From contig JBBBDQ010001156.1 in the NCBI GenBank assembly GCA_037127315.1, positions 182,501 through 246,500 on the forward strand: 64,000 nucleotides of DNA. The letters are read 5' to 3'. This stretch comes from Ascarosepion bandense. Lineage: Eukaryota > Mollusca > Cephalopoda > Sepiida > Sepiidae. Positions within the stretch are counted from its first letter, which is position 1. Each line of letters begins with the position of its first letter. The notes under the pieces were generated by a model. The model had not been told where the DNA came from and did not search any database. It saw only the letters and a program-made list of their open reading frames with translations. A program made the translations under genes and the position numbers. This document shows positions 55,165 to 64,000 of this stretch, piece after piece.

Positions 55165-55231
<67 letters not shown>

Positions 55232-55262
55232 GTATGTGCGCGCGCGCGTGTGTGTGTGTGTT
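55165..55262. repeat. (AT)n(GT)n microsatellite
   Basis: (AT)n to 55194, then (GT)n with a CGCGCG interruption to 55262. Confidence 0.95.
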
Positions 55263-55496
55263 TAGGCAGCAACCTTTTTTGGCATGTCAGTTTTAATAAC
55301 GGTTGACAAAATGTTCATTAGAACGTGAAAATTATCCAAAACGGAATTTTTTATGTTGTAATGTCACGATCATGCACGTGTTTAAACAATGAAAAACTGT
55401 ATTTTCTATAAACATTTTAGAACATTACTACAGTATTCATGGCTGATTCTATTAATTGACGGTTTGATTATTTTAGATAAATATTGACTCGAGGAT

Positions 55497-55720
55497 CTAT
55501 AGTTTGCTTTTGTTGTTTTCTTGGTGTAGGATAGTTGTGTTATCGATCATTATAATATATACAGAAATCATTATAATGTATACAGAAATACTTTTGTAAA
55601 TGTCTAGAAATAGACAAATGGTCAGGCATGTGTAATGTAAAGCGTCAAGTAAATGTAGTTGCTGTAAATCCAACATATATATTTGTTTTTCTCGGAGATA
55701 CATTCTCCCAAGGAACATTT
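55497..55720 (-). pseudogene. Penelope-like GIY-YIG fragment (PLE 4)
   Basis: Minus strand: ENVSPRKTNIYVGFTATTFT, stop, RFTLH (GIY-YIG core), then, after a duplicated CAGAAATCATTATAATGTA stretch, TTILHQENNKSKL, stop. This matches IYIGHTTNSLSRRL and ILRQENNKRKLKILEA of PLE 3, which lies 450 bp away on the other strand. Confidence 0.7.
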
Positions 55721-55934
55721 GAACTGATATACAATTGCTTATTTTACATCTGCTTGTGGGAAGAAGTTATTACGGACAATTAAATTATAAAAATGATAAA
55801 AAGAATATTTTTACTGCTTTAACACGTTTATGACCACGACATTAAAACATAAAGAATAAATCTATTTTGAATAGTTTTCACGTTTTAATGAACGTCAAGC
55901 GATTCGGGGTTATTTTTTGTTACCTCGATTTACA

Positions 55935-55972
55935 CGCCTGAAGATGATCTCGGAAAGAGATTGAAAGTAATT
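55935..55972 (+). ncRNA. Hammerhead-like motif upstream of PLE 3
   Basis: CTGAAGA at 55938-55944, one T, stem GATCTC/GAGATT (six pairs including G-U) with a GGAAA loop, GAAA at 55963-55966. Same strand as PLE 3. Confidence 0.4.
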
Positions 55973-56134
55973 AGGAACATCGAGAAATGAATAATAAAAT
56001 CAACTGTGAAAGTTTCAAAGTTGCAGATCATTTCTTATATCTTTCAAGTATAAGATTATCCGTGAGTATGAACAGATCTTACTAAAAATGAAGACACAAT
56101 GTTTGCAATTAATTTTATCGGACACACACACACA

Positions 56135-56162
56135 CAGATATATATATATATATATATATATA
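56135..56162. repeat. (AC)n(AT)n microsatellite
   Basis: Short compound run immediately before PLE 3. Confidence 0.9.
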
Positions 56163-56639
56163 AAACTAAAAAAAAAACTCATAAACACTAATATCTCTCC
56201 GACAGACTTCAACAAAAGAATTAAATTTATCATATATTACGCTAAATCCACAACATCCAACTCAATCGTCTGCAACGACTCCTCCCCAACTGTTAGCGAT
56301 TTGCAAAAAAACAATGTAGTGTATAAATTCAAATGCCCCTTTTGAGAATGTATCTCTAACAAACTAAATAATACCTACATTGGACATACTACTAACTCGC
56401 TTTCGCGGAGACTTACATTGCACTTAAATGAAAATTCTAACATATTCCGACATTTAAAACACCACGGCTATCAACACACACTTCTTAGGAAAACACTTGT
56501 TGAAAATAGATATATACTTAGACAAGAAAATAATAAACGAAAACTTAAAATTCTAGAAGCTATCTACATCAAACAGTTTAAACCTAGCTTAAATAAAATA
56601 AATTTCGACACCTCCACTAACATACTTCAATGCCTATAA
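56163..56639 (+). pseudogene. Penelope-like C-terminus with GIY-YIG domain (PLE 3)
   Basis: One frame interrupted only by TGA at 56343. LQKNNVVYKFKCPF (the usual VVY.F.C lead-in), stop, then NNTYIGHTTNSLSRRLTLHL (GIY-YIG core), IFRHLKHHGY, LRQENNKRKLKILEAIYIKQ (contains the Glu-bearing motif) and FKPSLNK before the natural stop. No RT part remains. The intact second half and single stop suggest moderate age. Confidence 0.85.
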
Positions 56640-56723
56640 TCGACGGGAGAGGTCATAGTCATTATACTTACCCCCTACACCCATAGTAGTAGCAGTTCCC
56701 AGGCCAATCCCCTCATGCCACTA

Positions 56724-56864
56724 TCAGTCAGTTAGTTAAGTGCCATACGTGAAACACGCTTGGGCGATCATGTCTCGAAAGAGATATGACTGACTGGGCA
56801 GAAGATTATCCCGCAGTTGGTTGCCATTGCTTTCTGCGGCAGACTGGTTGCCGACCAAGGCTAT
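56724..56864 (-). mobile_element. SINE-A fragment (3' half)
   Basis: Minus-strand tail, CATGTCTC hairpin, CCCGCAGTTGG and CTGGTTGCCGACCAAGGC blocks; the 5' half is missing. Confidence 0.85.
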
Positions 56865-57011
56865 TACTCTGACCAAAAACCCACTACCACTGTTCCTTCT
56901 CGGCCTGCGGTCATGTGCGATGCAAAAAAATGGACCTGTTTAATTTTCTCTGTATAACTCCAATCTGTTAATAATCTAAATGTTCTATGTTCACTGTATA
57001 TTAAATGTTCA

Positions 57012-57050
57012 TCCTTTGATAATGGCTTATGTAAGTCGAAAGCTCAGACC
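57012..57050 (+). ncRNA. Hammerhead-like motif downstream of PLE 3
   Basis: TTGATAA at 57016-57022 (two core changes), one T, stem GGCTT/AAGTC with a short loop, GAAA at 57038-57041. It lies 370 bp past the PLE 3 stop with a SINE fragment in between. Confidence 0.3.
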
Positions 57051-57160
57051 TGATAAAAAAATCAACAATTATTGCGATTTCTTGTCGTCTTTTCATGACA
57101 ACACTATCAAGCTAATCAGATCATTACACAAAATAAATAGACAGAACTTGTCTATATTAT

Positions 57161-57205
57161 TCAATGAAACCTGTATTAATGAAAAAATGCTGCAAAAATA
57201 CACAC

Positions 57206-57259
<54 letters not shown>

Positions 57260-57300
57260 GTATTTGGGCAACAATCTCTCTTTCACACAGGTTTCATTGA
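57161..57300. repeat. Diverged palindrome with (AT)n centre
   Basis: TTCAATGAAACCTGT at 57161 and its inverse at 57286-57300, then partly matching DNA and CACAATATAT/ATATATTGTG leading into (AT)n at 57211-57255. Arms of about 50 bp. Confidence 0.8.
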
Positions 57301-57404
57301 AAATGAGAGACTAGGTATTATCATTAATTTTTTATATAATTTTTTGTATAAATATTTTCTGTTCGGAACTCATATTATATAAGAATTGTCCAAAGCTTTT
57401 GTAG

Positions 57405-57445
57405 TTTCGTGCACTTTCGTCTATACTTTTAGCCATTATCAAGAA
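57405..57445 (-). ncRNA. Hammerhead-like motif downstream of PLE 5
   Basis: Minus strand: TTGATAA (inverse of 57436-57442), one T, stem GGCTA/TAGAC with one mismatch, GAAA (inverse of 57415-57418). Same variant core as the motif after PLE 3, so the two elements are sisters. Confidence 0.3.
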
Positions 57446-57539
57446 TTAATTTTGTTTTACTTATAAATAAACATGTGGAAATTTTATGCTTATAGGGTCT
57501 TGAGTATTTTAAGTTCTGAACACAGTAGCCATATTGTTA

Positions 57540-58195
57540 CGGTGGTCATAATTGATGTTATTAGGTGTTGGATTTCTCTTTTTTATTAGGAAATGCCGCA
57601 ATTATTTTTAATCTTCTTTTGTATGTGGATTTTGCTATTATGTATGTATTATCAACGAGGATATCAAAGATAGGTCCTGGCATATCTCGATGTGTGTTTA
57701 AATGAGATCGGATGGAAATGTTGTGGGAAAGGTGCAAAACTGTGGGAAAGGTTCGAAGTCAATCCATTGTCATTTTTGTGGTGGTATAGCCAATGTAATT
57801 GTTTACGGATTTGAGGAACAGTTCTTCAAGGGATATATAAATTCGTAAACGACACTGGTTCTTTGCAGGTTAGATTTAGCAGGTGAGTTATGATTATTGA
57901 TAAAAGGGTTGGCAGTTTTGAATTTATTATAATAGATAATTTAACTTTCTTGTTTGAATTGATTGGTGTTACATAATCTCGGGTGATACAGCGAAGTAAA
58001 AATTCATCCTGTCTATAGTTATTGAGCATTTGATTTTTGTAAAAAGTATTAACGTTTTTTTTTGTTTTTTTTTGTTTTTTTTGTCTGCGTCTTTGTGGTT
58101 GCTACTGGTTACGCTACGAAGAAAGACTTTAATGTGGTAATCAAATAAATAATTTGGAAAGCCGTTGGTGATAAGCATTTCTTTCAAATTATGTA
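57540..58195 (-). pseudogene. Penelope-like RT thumb and GIY-YIG remnant (PLE 5)
   Basis: Minus strand: LKEMLITNGFPNYLFDYHI-like thumb residues (usual LK..L..NGYP...I), NLQRTSVVYEFIYPLEE, NNYIGYTTTKMTMD (GIY-YIG core) and stop, IRSHLNTHRDMPG, FDILVDNTYIIAKSTYKRRL, then KIIAAF. Several stops and frame changes. The block order equals PLE 3. Confidence 0.75.
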
Positions 58196-58465
58196 TTTCT
58201 TTATTTCTTTATTTTTATTTATATAGATCTCCTGTCAGGCTTACGTTTCAATCGCTCTCGATTTCGTTGAACAATATTGAGGAAACGTCGGGTCAGTTCA
58301 TTATCTTTACAACCAGTTATTAAACTTTATTTCAGTTGTGAAAACTCTTGCCACGTTTTTCTCTTTAACAATGACTTATTATTTTAATTTTTTCAATAAT
58401 TATGCCATTGAGTAGTGAAGAATATATATATTCTCTATTAAAATAAAGATATTTGTGTATTTATT

Positions 58466-58470
<5 letters not shown>
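58196..58470. other. Unassigned DNA
   Basis: TTTATT-rich DNA, nothing recognised. Confidence 0.4.

Positions 58471-58527
<57 letters not shown>
58471..58527. repeat. (AT)n microsatellite
   Basis: Long pure AT run. Confidence 0.95.
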
Positions 58528-58529
<2 letters not shown>

Positions 58530-58734
58530 CTTCTGCTGCGCTCAGAAGGGAGAAACTGTCAGGTAACAGCTAATAATAGTCTCACAAAGAATTTTGACAT
58601 CAATTTTGATGACAGGTGTACACCCGTTTATCATAATTTTTAACGTAATTAAAAAAAAATTAAAAAAAAAATCTTCATCGTAATTATTACCCAACTTCCC
58701 AGAAAACAACACGTTGTCTTGCAGCGGATCACTG

Positions 58735-59115
58735 TGTCCTGATTGGCCATCAAATCGCAAAATTCAAAATACGTCAAAGAAACGTTTTTTTTTCCACAGC
58801 TAAAGAAAAAATCGTTTCTCTGAGCCATCCAACGTGACTGGATTCAATATTTAAGGATGGTCTCTAACCGGTCACGGCGGTCAGTCAGAGAAGGCAAGTT
58901 GCTGACACACATCTAAAATGTAACCTACTTCAAATCAACCCGTAGATAAGGTCAGGTTGCACCTTGTTCTCTTTCTCCTTATCTTACTCAACAATTACTG
59001 CTACGAACATTTTCGACGAACACTTGATACCTTCAGTTTCTCATTGAACATTTCTACAAATTCTTGATATTCTTTCTTATAATAAATTTCTATTTTTAAC
59101 ATTCAAAATGAAGTT
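58735..59115 (+). repeat. LTR-like repeat, copy 2
   Basis: Homologous to 8285-8670 from ATCTAAAATGTAACC to the poly(A) region. Upstream are an inverted CCAAT (ATTGG, 58742) and a TATA-like ATATTTAAGG at about 58847; AATAAA is at 59081. A solo-LTR origin is suggested by this order but not proven. Confidence 0.4.
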
Positions 59116-59467
59116 TTCTTTTAGTTATTTTGATGATGTTTTGTAAACACGTGTTTTTATAAACGTAAAAATAAATGTATTTTAAAAAATAAATATGCAT
59201 AATAAGTCTATATTATTTAATATATATATATATATATATATATAGTGTTAACGACTTCATCATTCACACAAAGATAATTGTACCCGACAGTCGAACTTGC
59301 GATAGCATTTTTATAATTTATAAATAAACAAACAGAAGTGGTAATGTCATTAGCTATCATAACACTACCAACGCCATTAGTGACGCAGAAAAGAAAAACA
59401 AGTTTTTGTTACATTACTGCCTGTACTTTTATGTTTGTAGTTACTAAAAAAATGTTATCTATGATTC
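59116..59467. other. Unassigned DNA with (AT)n
   Basis: (AT)n at 59220-59244; otherwise nothing recognised. Confidence 0.5.
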
Positions 59468-60093
59468 AGTCAGTTAAGTGCCATACGTGATACATGCTTT
59501 GGGGATCATGTCTCGAAAGAGATATGACAGACGGGGCTGAAGATTTTCCACGGTTGATTGCCATTACTTTCTACGGTAGACTGTTTTCCAAACAAGTGTA
59601 TAGAACCCAATCTGTTCTGCTATTTAAGTCATTGTTAGAGAGAGAAAAAAAACGGATTAATACATTTTCCCAAAAGTCAGTCAGTTAAGTGCCATACGTG
59701 ATACACGCTTGGGAATCATGTCTCTTTCAAGACATGACTGACTGTTCAGAAGATTATCCCGCAGTAGGTTCTCATTGCTTTCTGCGGTACACTCGTTGCC
59801 AGCCAAGGCTATAGAACCCAATCTGTCCTGTTATTTGACCCATAGCTGGAGGGAAGAGACGGACTAATACCTTTCCCAAGGGTATTTGCGCGTATATGAT
59901 TGCAACGAATTCAACTGTAATTCGAACTCGGCTCTCCGATTTCTCGTTCCGAGTCTATATCTACGAGACCACAACGCACATTCTTTCCCAAAGGTAACTG
60001 CGCATAAGTGAATGCAATGAATTCAACTGGAATTCGAACTCGATTCTCCGAATTTATTCTTCCGAACCAGTATCTACTGCACAACAACGCACA
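59468..60093 (-). mobile_element. SINE-A split by a second SINE-A
   Basis: Outer copy in two parts: tail to middle at 59468-59676, and B-box/head part at 59981-60093 (TAAGTGAATGCAATGAATTC to GCACAACAACGCAC). Joining them restores one continuous SINE. Confidence 0.9.
59677..59980 (-). mobile_element. SINE-A nested within SINE-A
   Basis: Complete minus-strand monomer from GTCAGTCAGTTAAGTG to ACCACAACGCAC. Flanks CATTTTCCCAAAAG (left) and CATTCTTTCCCAAAGG (right) are near-identical, the expected target duplication of the outer SINE sequence. Confidence 0.9.
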
Positions 60094-60189
60094 ACCTATT
60101 AGCTATGTGTAAATATCTAACGATGTAGTCGGAGAAATTTTATGACAGGCATGACTAGCTTCTCCTGCTTGTATGACATGGTTCAAAAT

Positions 60190-60600
60190 CGTTTTGTTAG
60201 ACATAGGGTCTTCTAGCCGCCTTGACTCAGGGCTGCACTACCTTTTCAAACCACTTGATGTAAGGGCGTTTTTTTTTCTTGTCAGAACGATCAAAGTGAG
60301 TTTTTCGTACCTTTTCATTATTAGAATCACCCAACTTTTTCCAAATTCTCATCATTGTCCTCAGACTGACACTCAGACACATTGAAATGTTTGTATTGAA
60401 GATTCCGGCACGAATGCCAAGCAGTACAGTATGTCGTTTCCAAATTTCTGGAGGGGCGAATTGCTTTATGGTGCAATTTTTCTCACAGGCAATGCCCTAC
60501 TAAGCCTGTTATACTGTTGTATTCGACAGAATAGAAAACAAACAACGCGCATGTGCAAAACAAAAATATAAAATGACGATAATTTATCTTTCACACCTTG
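60190..60600 (-). pseudogene. Mariner-type N-terminal relic with terminal repeat
   Basis: Minus strand: the terminal core GGTGTGAAAGATAAATTATC (inverse of 60578-60597), then about 100 bp on, HTVLLGIRAGIFNTNISMCL, LRTMMRIWKKLGDSN and KVRKTHFDRSDKKK, a helix-turn-helix region, and KWFEKVVQP before decay. This links the orphan 20-bp terminal repeats elsewhere in the window to a mariner/Tc1 transposase family. Confidence 0.6.
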
Positions 60601-60714
60601 TATATAAGATTCTATGAGTGATGCTGCTAGTTAATTACAAAATTTGTATTCAGCTAAGCGTCCACGATGATATCATAATTATACATTTGGGGAAATCCAA
60701 ACTTGATTTTTTTT

Positions 60715-60930
60715 TATAATCACTTCACCCCAAGCAAAGAAGGACCACCCTGGTAAACAGGGTGTAACAGTGAGAAAATGGCAGTTGAGGTTGCATTTAA
60801 ACTTTTGGAGATTGTAGCTAGGGTAAGAAAAGGAACTGAAAGTAAAAGAGGCGGTTACATTTAACCATTTTGACAGTAACAAGTGGGGCCTAGATGCTCA
60901 TCTCGCAGCACGAGTAAATACGGTCAAGGA
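60715..60930 (-). pseudogene. CR1-like LINE tail
   Basis: Minus strand WLNVTASFTFSSFSYPSYNL and QKFKCNLNCHFL, ending at the TTCACCCCAAGCAA mark (60722). Short 3' remnant. Confidence 0.6.
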
Positions 60931-60992
60931 AGCAGGGAAAAAATACCTATTTAGTTTGCTGTTCATCATAAAAATGATAGTATTAATTAGGA

Positions 60993-61553
60993 TGTGCGTT
61001 GTGGTACAGTAGATATGGACCCGGAACGACAACTCGGGGAGCCGAGTTCGAATTCCAGATGAATCCTTTGCATTTACTTACGCGCAAATACCCTTGGGAA
61101 AGGTATTAATCCGTCTCTTAACCTCCAGTTATGGGTTAAATAACAGGACAGATTGGGTTCTATAGCTTGGCTGGCGACCAGTCTACTGCAGAAAGCAATG
61201 GGGATAATATTCTGCCGAGTCAGTCATGTCTCGAAAGAGACATGATCGCCCAAAGCGTGTATCACGTATGGCACTTAACTGACTGACTGAATATAATAGT
61301 TGTAAACATGATTAAGGCTTCTACTGGGCATAAAGTGGGGAATCAGTTTTTTATTATCATGAAGTAATAAACTGATCCCCCATTAATTACTACTTAATAA
61401 TATAACACATCTCTTCCCCCTCTAGCTGTGAGTTAAATATCAGGACAAATTAGATTCTATAGCCTTGGCTGGCGACCAGTCTACTGCAGAAAGCAATGGC
61501 AACCTAGTCATGTCTCGTGTATCACGTATAGCACTTAACTGGCTGACTGACTG
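60993..61553 (+). mobile_element. SINE-A dimer with hairpin linker (4)
   Basis: Complete first monomer with head GTGCGTTGTGGTACAGTAG and B box GAGTTCGAATTCCAG, linker 61282-61400 with GGGGAATCAGTTT paired to AAACTGATCCCC, and a second headless monomer whose CATGTCTC hairpin is partly deleted. TATTAA lies at both flanks (about 60981 and 61555). Confidence 0.95.
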
Positions 61554-61599
61554 ATATTAACCTAACTGTTAGAGAATTTATAACAGCAACGCCTCGCGT

Positions 61600-61855
61600 A
61601 TTGTGATCTTTGGCCCGACACACTACAATAATATTATGATTGTTATCTTAAACAAAGATTCAAGAAGACAGAATATGGCGATTGACGTTGTATTGAAAAT
61701 CTTTGATCATTTCAGTTAATAAGGAAGACATTGGAAAGAAATTCAACAGGCGAGAAGTACCGAAAAAGAAACTATTGGTGTAAAAATGGCGGTTGTTTCT
61801 AATTATTTTAACAGTAAGGCAGCGGGAGATATCTGCCAATCTAGTCTTCATCTGC
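61600..61855 (-). pseudogene. CR1-like LINE tail
   Basis: Minus strand RNNRHFYTNSFFFGTSRLLN and KDFQYNVNRHIL, the same box as at 19112-19375. Cut at 61855 by RTE-like sequence. Confidence 0.65.
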
Positions 61856-62275
61856 TATGAAACGCGTCCCTTCAAGACGTAGGCGATCATAACCTTGCAC
61901 GTTTCCTTATTCCTAGTGGCTTTTAGCACGCCTTTTTCTTGTTACCCTAACTAAACTTCGTTCTAGCATCCATTTGCTCAGACCAATTAAGTATGTTGCT
62001 CGTTGCTTTCCCCTGACTCTCATTTCCTCTATCTAAACTATGAGTATCAGATTCTCCAAGCCCTCCTTCCTCATTACTTTAGGAACTTCAGCTGTCTTGT
62101 CGTGAGGTTAAATATTAGTTTACATTTCGTTTCCATCCTCTCCAAAAATTCATTGTTTCACATTTTCCTTTCATGGTATCCTCAGCATCCTTTTGCAGAA
62201 ACACATTTCGGTTGCTTCAAGTCTCTTCTTAATCTTTGAGGAGATTGTCCAGCATTCATTGTCATTTTTTTATAA
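61856..62275 (-). pseudogene. RTE-like LINE 3' end (copy 4)
   Basis: Minus strand: the end domain including ILQALLPH-type inverse of the EGLENLILT region (62050), TTTCCATCCTCTCC, and the YRRM region (62185), with the same terminal CAAGACGTAGGCGATCAT end as copies 2 and 3. Only the last about 420 bp remain. Confidence 0.7.
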
Positions 62276-62690
62276 CCATTTCACGCCAAGCAAGATCACT
62301 GTGCGCAGGTTGTTATATCAGAGGTGAGTGATGTGAAAGAGGAACAAGTTACAGAAAGTGGATAAAAGCAGGATGAGAACACTGGTGTCAAGAAAGCTAG
62401 ATGAGAGTAGAGTGGAAAAGGAAAAGAACATGTACAAGGATTGTCAGGGAAAGGATGCCAATCAAGGAGATAAGAGATAGCAATTGGCAATGCATTTAAA
62501 TTCTTGGAGATTGTAGCTGTCAGGGAAGCATATATACGGAAAGGAATTCTACAGGTGGGATGTGCGAGAAAAGAAGCTAACAGAATAAAAGTCGCGGTTA
62601 CATTTGATTGGTTTCACTGTAAAAGTGTGGGACCTAATCGCTAGTCTAGTAATTCGAGTAAATTCATACAAAGGAGTTACCAAGGAAAGA
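62276..62690 (-). pseudogene. CR1-like LINE tail
   Basis: Begins at the TTTCACGCCAAGCAAG mark and runs through GGAAAGGAATTCTACAGG and GGTTACATTTGATTGG, homologous to 19060-19400. Heavily decayed. Confidence 0.65.
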
Positions 62691-62819
62691 ACAGACATTA
62701 CGTAGCAATCCAGAACTCTCTTCTTTGTTTATAATGAAAATTTCCTGTCTCTTCATATTCTACTTAGCTTTGAAATGCGTCCTTCATCATGCTAGTTTAG
62801 TAGCATACTTAAATTTTTG

Positions 62820-63128
62820 TCAGTCAATTTAGTGCCATACGTGATACACGCTTTGGGCGATCATGTCTCGAAAGAGACATGACTGACTCGGCAGAAGATT
62901 ATCCCGCGGTAGGTTGCTATTGCTTTCTGCGGTAGACTGCTTGCCAGCCAAAGCTATAGAACCTAATCAGTCGTATTATTTAACCCACAACTGGAGGAAA
63001 GAGACATATTAATATCTTTCCCAAAGTTATTTGTGCGTAAGTGAATGCAAGGAATTCAACTGGAATTCGAACTCGGCTCTCTGGCTTCTTGTTCAGAGCC
63101 GATATCCATTGCGACACAACGCACACCC
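62820..63128 (-). mobile_element. SINE-A, full-length
   Basis: Minus strand with tail GTCAGTCAATTTAGTG, perfect CATGTCTCGAAAGAGACATG hairpin region, and head CCATTGCGACACAACGCAC. 63129-63780 contains nothing recognised. Confidence 0.9.
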
Positions 63129-63780
63129 ATGTATAACAGCAATATTCAATACACAAGGGAATGTTAAATTTATAAATATGCAAGCAGGATCCCGACGAGA
63201 AAAAATATTGTACGATACAGTGTACAATCTTTCCTTGCAATAGATAAAGCAATTTTTTTTAGAAAACTCTGTGAAATACTAGGAGAGTTTGTTTTCATTA
63301 GATTAACTAGAACAGCAACACCATTAGTGGAAATATTAAGCGAGGCTTAAAAACCTAAACAAATGTTCCCATTAAGCCACGTTATTTTCTCTTTGTGTTT
63401 GCAAAAATGCTAGTGAAGATTAAATATTTGTTAAGATTGGATCGCTTGGAACAATCAGGAAAGCATCAATAATCTCATGTATACTATCTTCAAGAGACCT
63501 TGAAGAAATCTCATTCTTAGGAGCAGTTCATGACTTGAGGAAAAACATTTTCTAAAATAACACATCAGCATCTATCTATGCTTTGGTTGCATGGTTAAGG
63601 CCAGCATTGACGCTATGAAATATAGGATGTGAAAATTATAATATGATGGAGTGTAGCAAATTGGCTCAGAATAAGACCACATGTATGATCGTGTGGGAAC
63701 GGTTCTTCACTGAGAACTATGCAAAACTAAGATGTATGTGTGGTTTGGTTGATTTTAAGAATATGTAAACACTGTTAGGA

Positions 63781-64000
63781 TGTGCGTTGTGATGCAGGAT
63801 ATGTGTTGTGGGGCAGTAGATATTGATTCGGAACGACAAATCGGGGAACCAAGTTCGAATTTCAGTTGAATTTCTTGCATTGAGTTACGCACAAATACCC
63901 TTGTGAAAGGTATTAACCCGTCTCTTCCCTCCAGTTATGGGTTAAATAATAGGACATTGGGTTCTATAGCCTTGGCTGGCAACCAGTCTACCGCAGAAAG
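63781..64000 (+). mobile_element. SINE-A, truncated by window end
   Basis: Head partly duplicated (TGTGCGTTGTGATGCAGGAT then ATGTGTTGTGGGGCAGTAG), B-box region AAGTTCGAATTTC, and body through CTACCGCAGAAAG at the window edge. Confidence 0.85.

Overview
This is eukaryotic, most likely animal, intergenic DNA. It is AT-rich and crowded with (AT)n, (AC)n, (GA)n and (TATC)n microsatellites. Every coding stretch that I can recognise belongs to a transposable element, and I found no convincing host gene, tRNA or rRNA gene. The mixture (Penelope-like elements with GIY-YIG nucleases, RTE-like and CR1-like LINE tails, several mariner/Tc1 lineages, Helitrons, and a very abundant tRNA-derived SINE) fits a lophotrochozoan, and the dense AT microsatellites suggest a cephalopod mollusc such as an octopus. 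The organism is an inference.

Layout. 1-2.5 kb is microsatellites plus a repeat fragment. 2.56-6.96 kb is a mariner bounded by long terminal inverted repeats. Its interior holds an antisense Tigger/pogo transposase fragment, and the mariner/Tigger junction has been amplified into about fifteen 214-bp tandem units. 7-16 kb carries SINEs, a minisatellite, a Tc1-derived MITE, a complete non-autonomous Helitron and a SINE palindrome. 16.5-19 kb is a decayed Penelope-like element (PLE) followed by a hammerhead-like motif and a near-perfect 200-bp palindrome. 19-25.4 kb is CR1-like and RTE-like LINE debris with a 4.4-kb array of about 115-bp units made from the end of the RTE-like reading frame. 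27.3-32.5 kb contains two inverted-repeat structures: a smaller one enclosing Helitrons, and a 3.7-kb palindrome with 1.24-kb arms around a PLE frame that is still open for 368 codons. 36.3-37.9 kb is a GC-rich island with two related copies of a structured, Sm-site-bearing, snRNA-like sequence. 38.5-46.5 kb has a decayed mariner, a CR1-like tail and most of the SINE dimers. 47.3-54 kb has two RTE-like LINEs facing each other with two mariners between them. 55.5-58.2 kb is a cluster of three PLE fragments. 59-64 kb is again SINEs and LINE tails, including a SINE nested in a SINE.

Three themes stand out. (1) CTGANGA-stem-GAAA motifs resembling hammerhead ribozymes recur next to or downstream of PLE remnants and inside inverted-repeat arms. 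(2) Two independent tandem arrays have been born from the 3' parts of transposon genes. (3) A dimeric SINE, two monomers joined by a hairpin linker, is present four times, once with a perfect 16-bp target-site duplication around the whole dimer. All boundaries were read by eye; identities and clade names need alignment and library searches.
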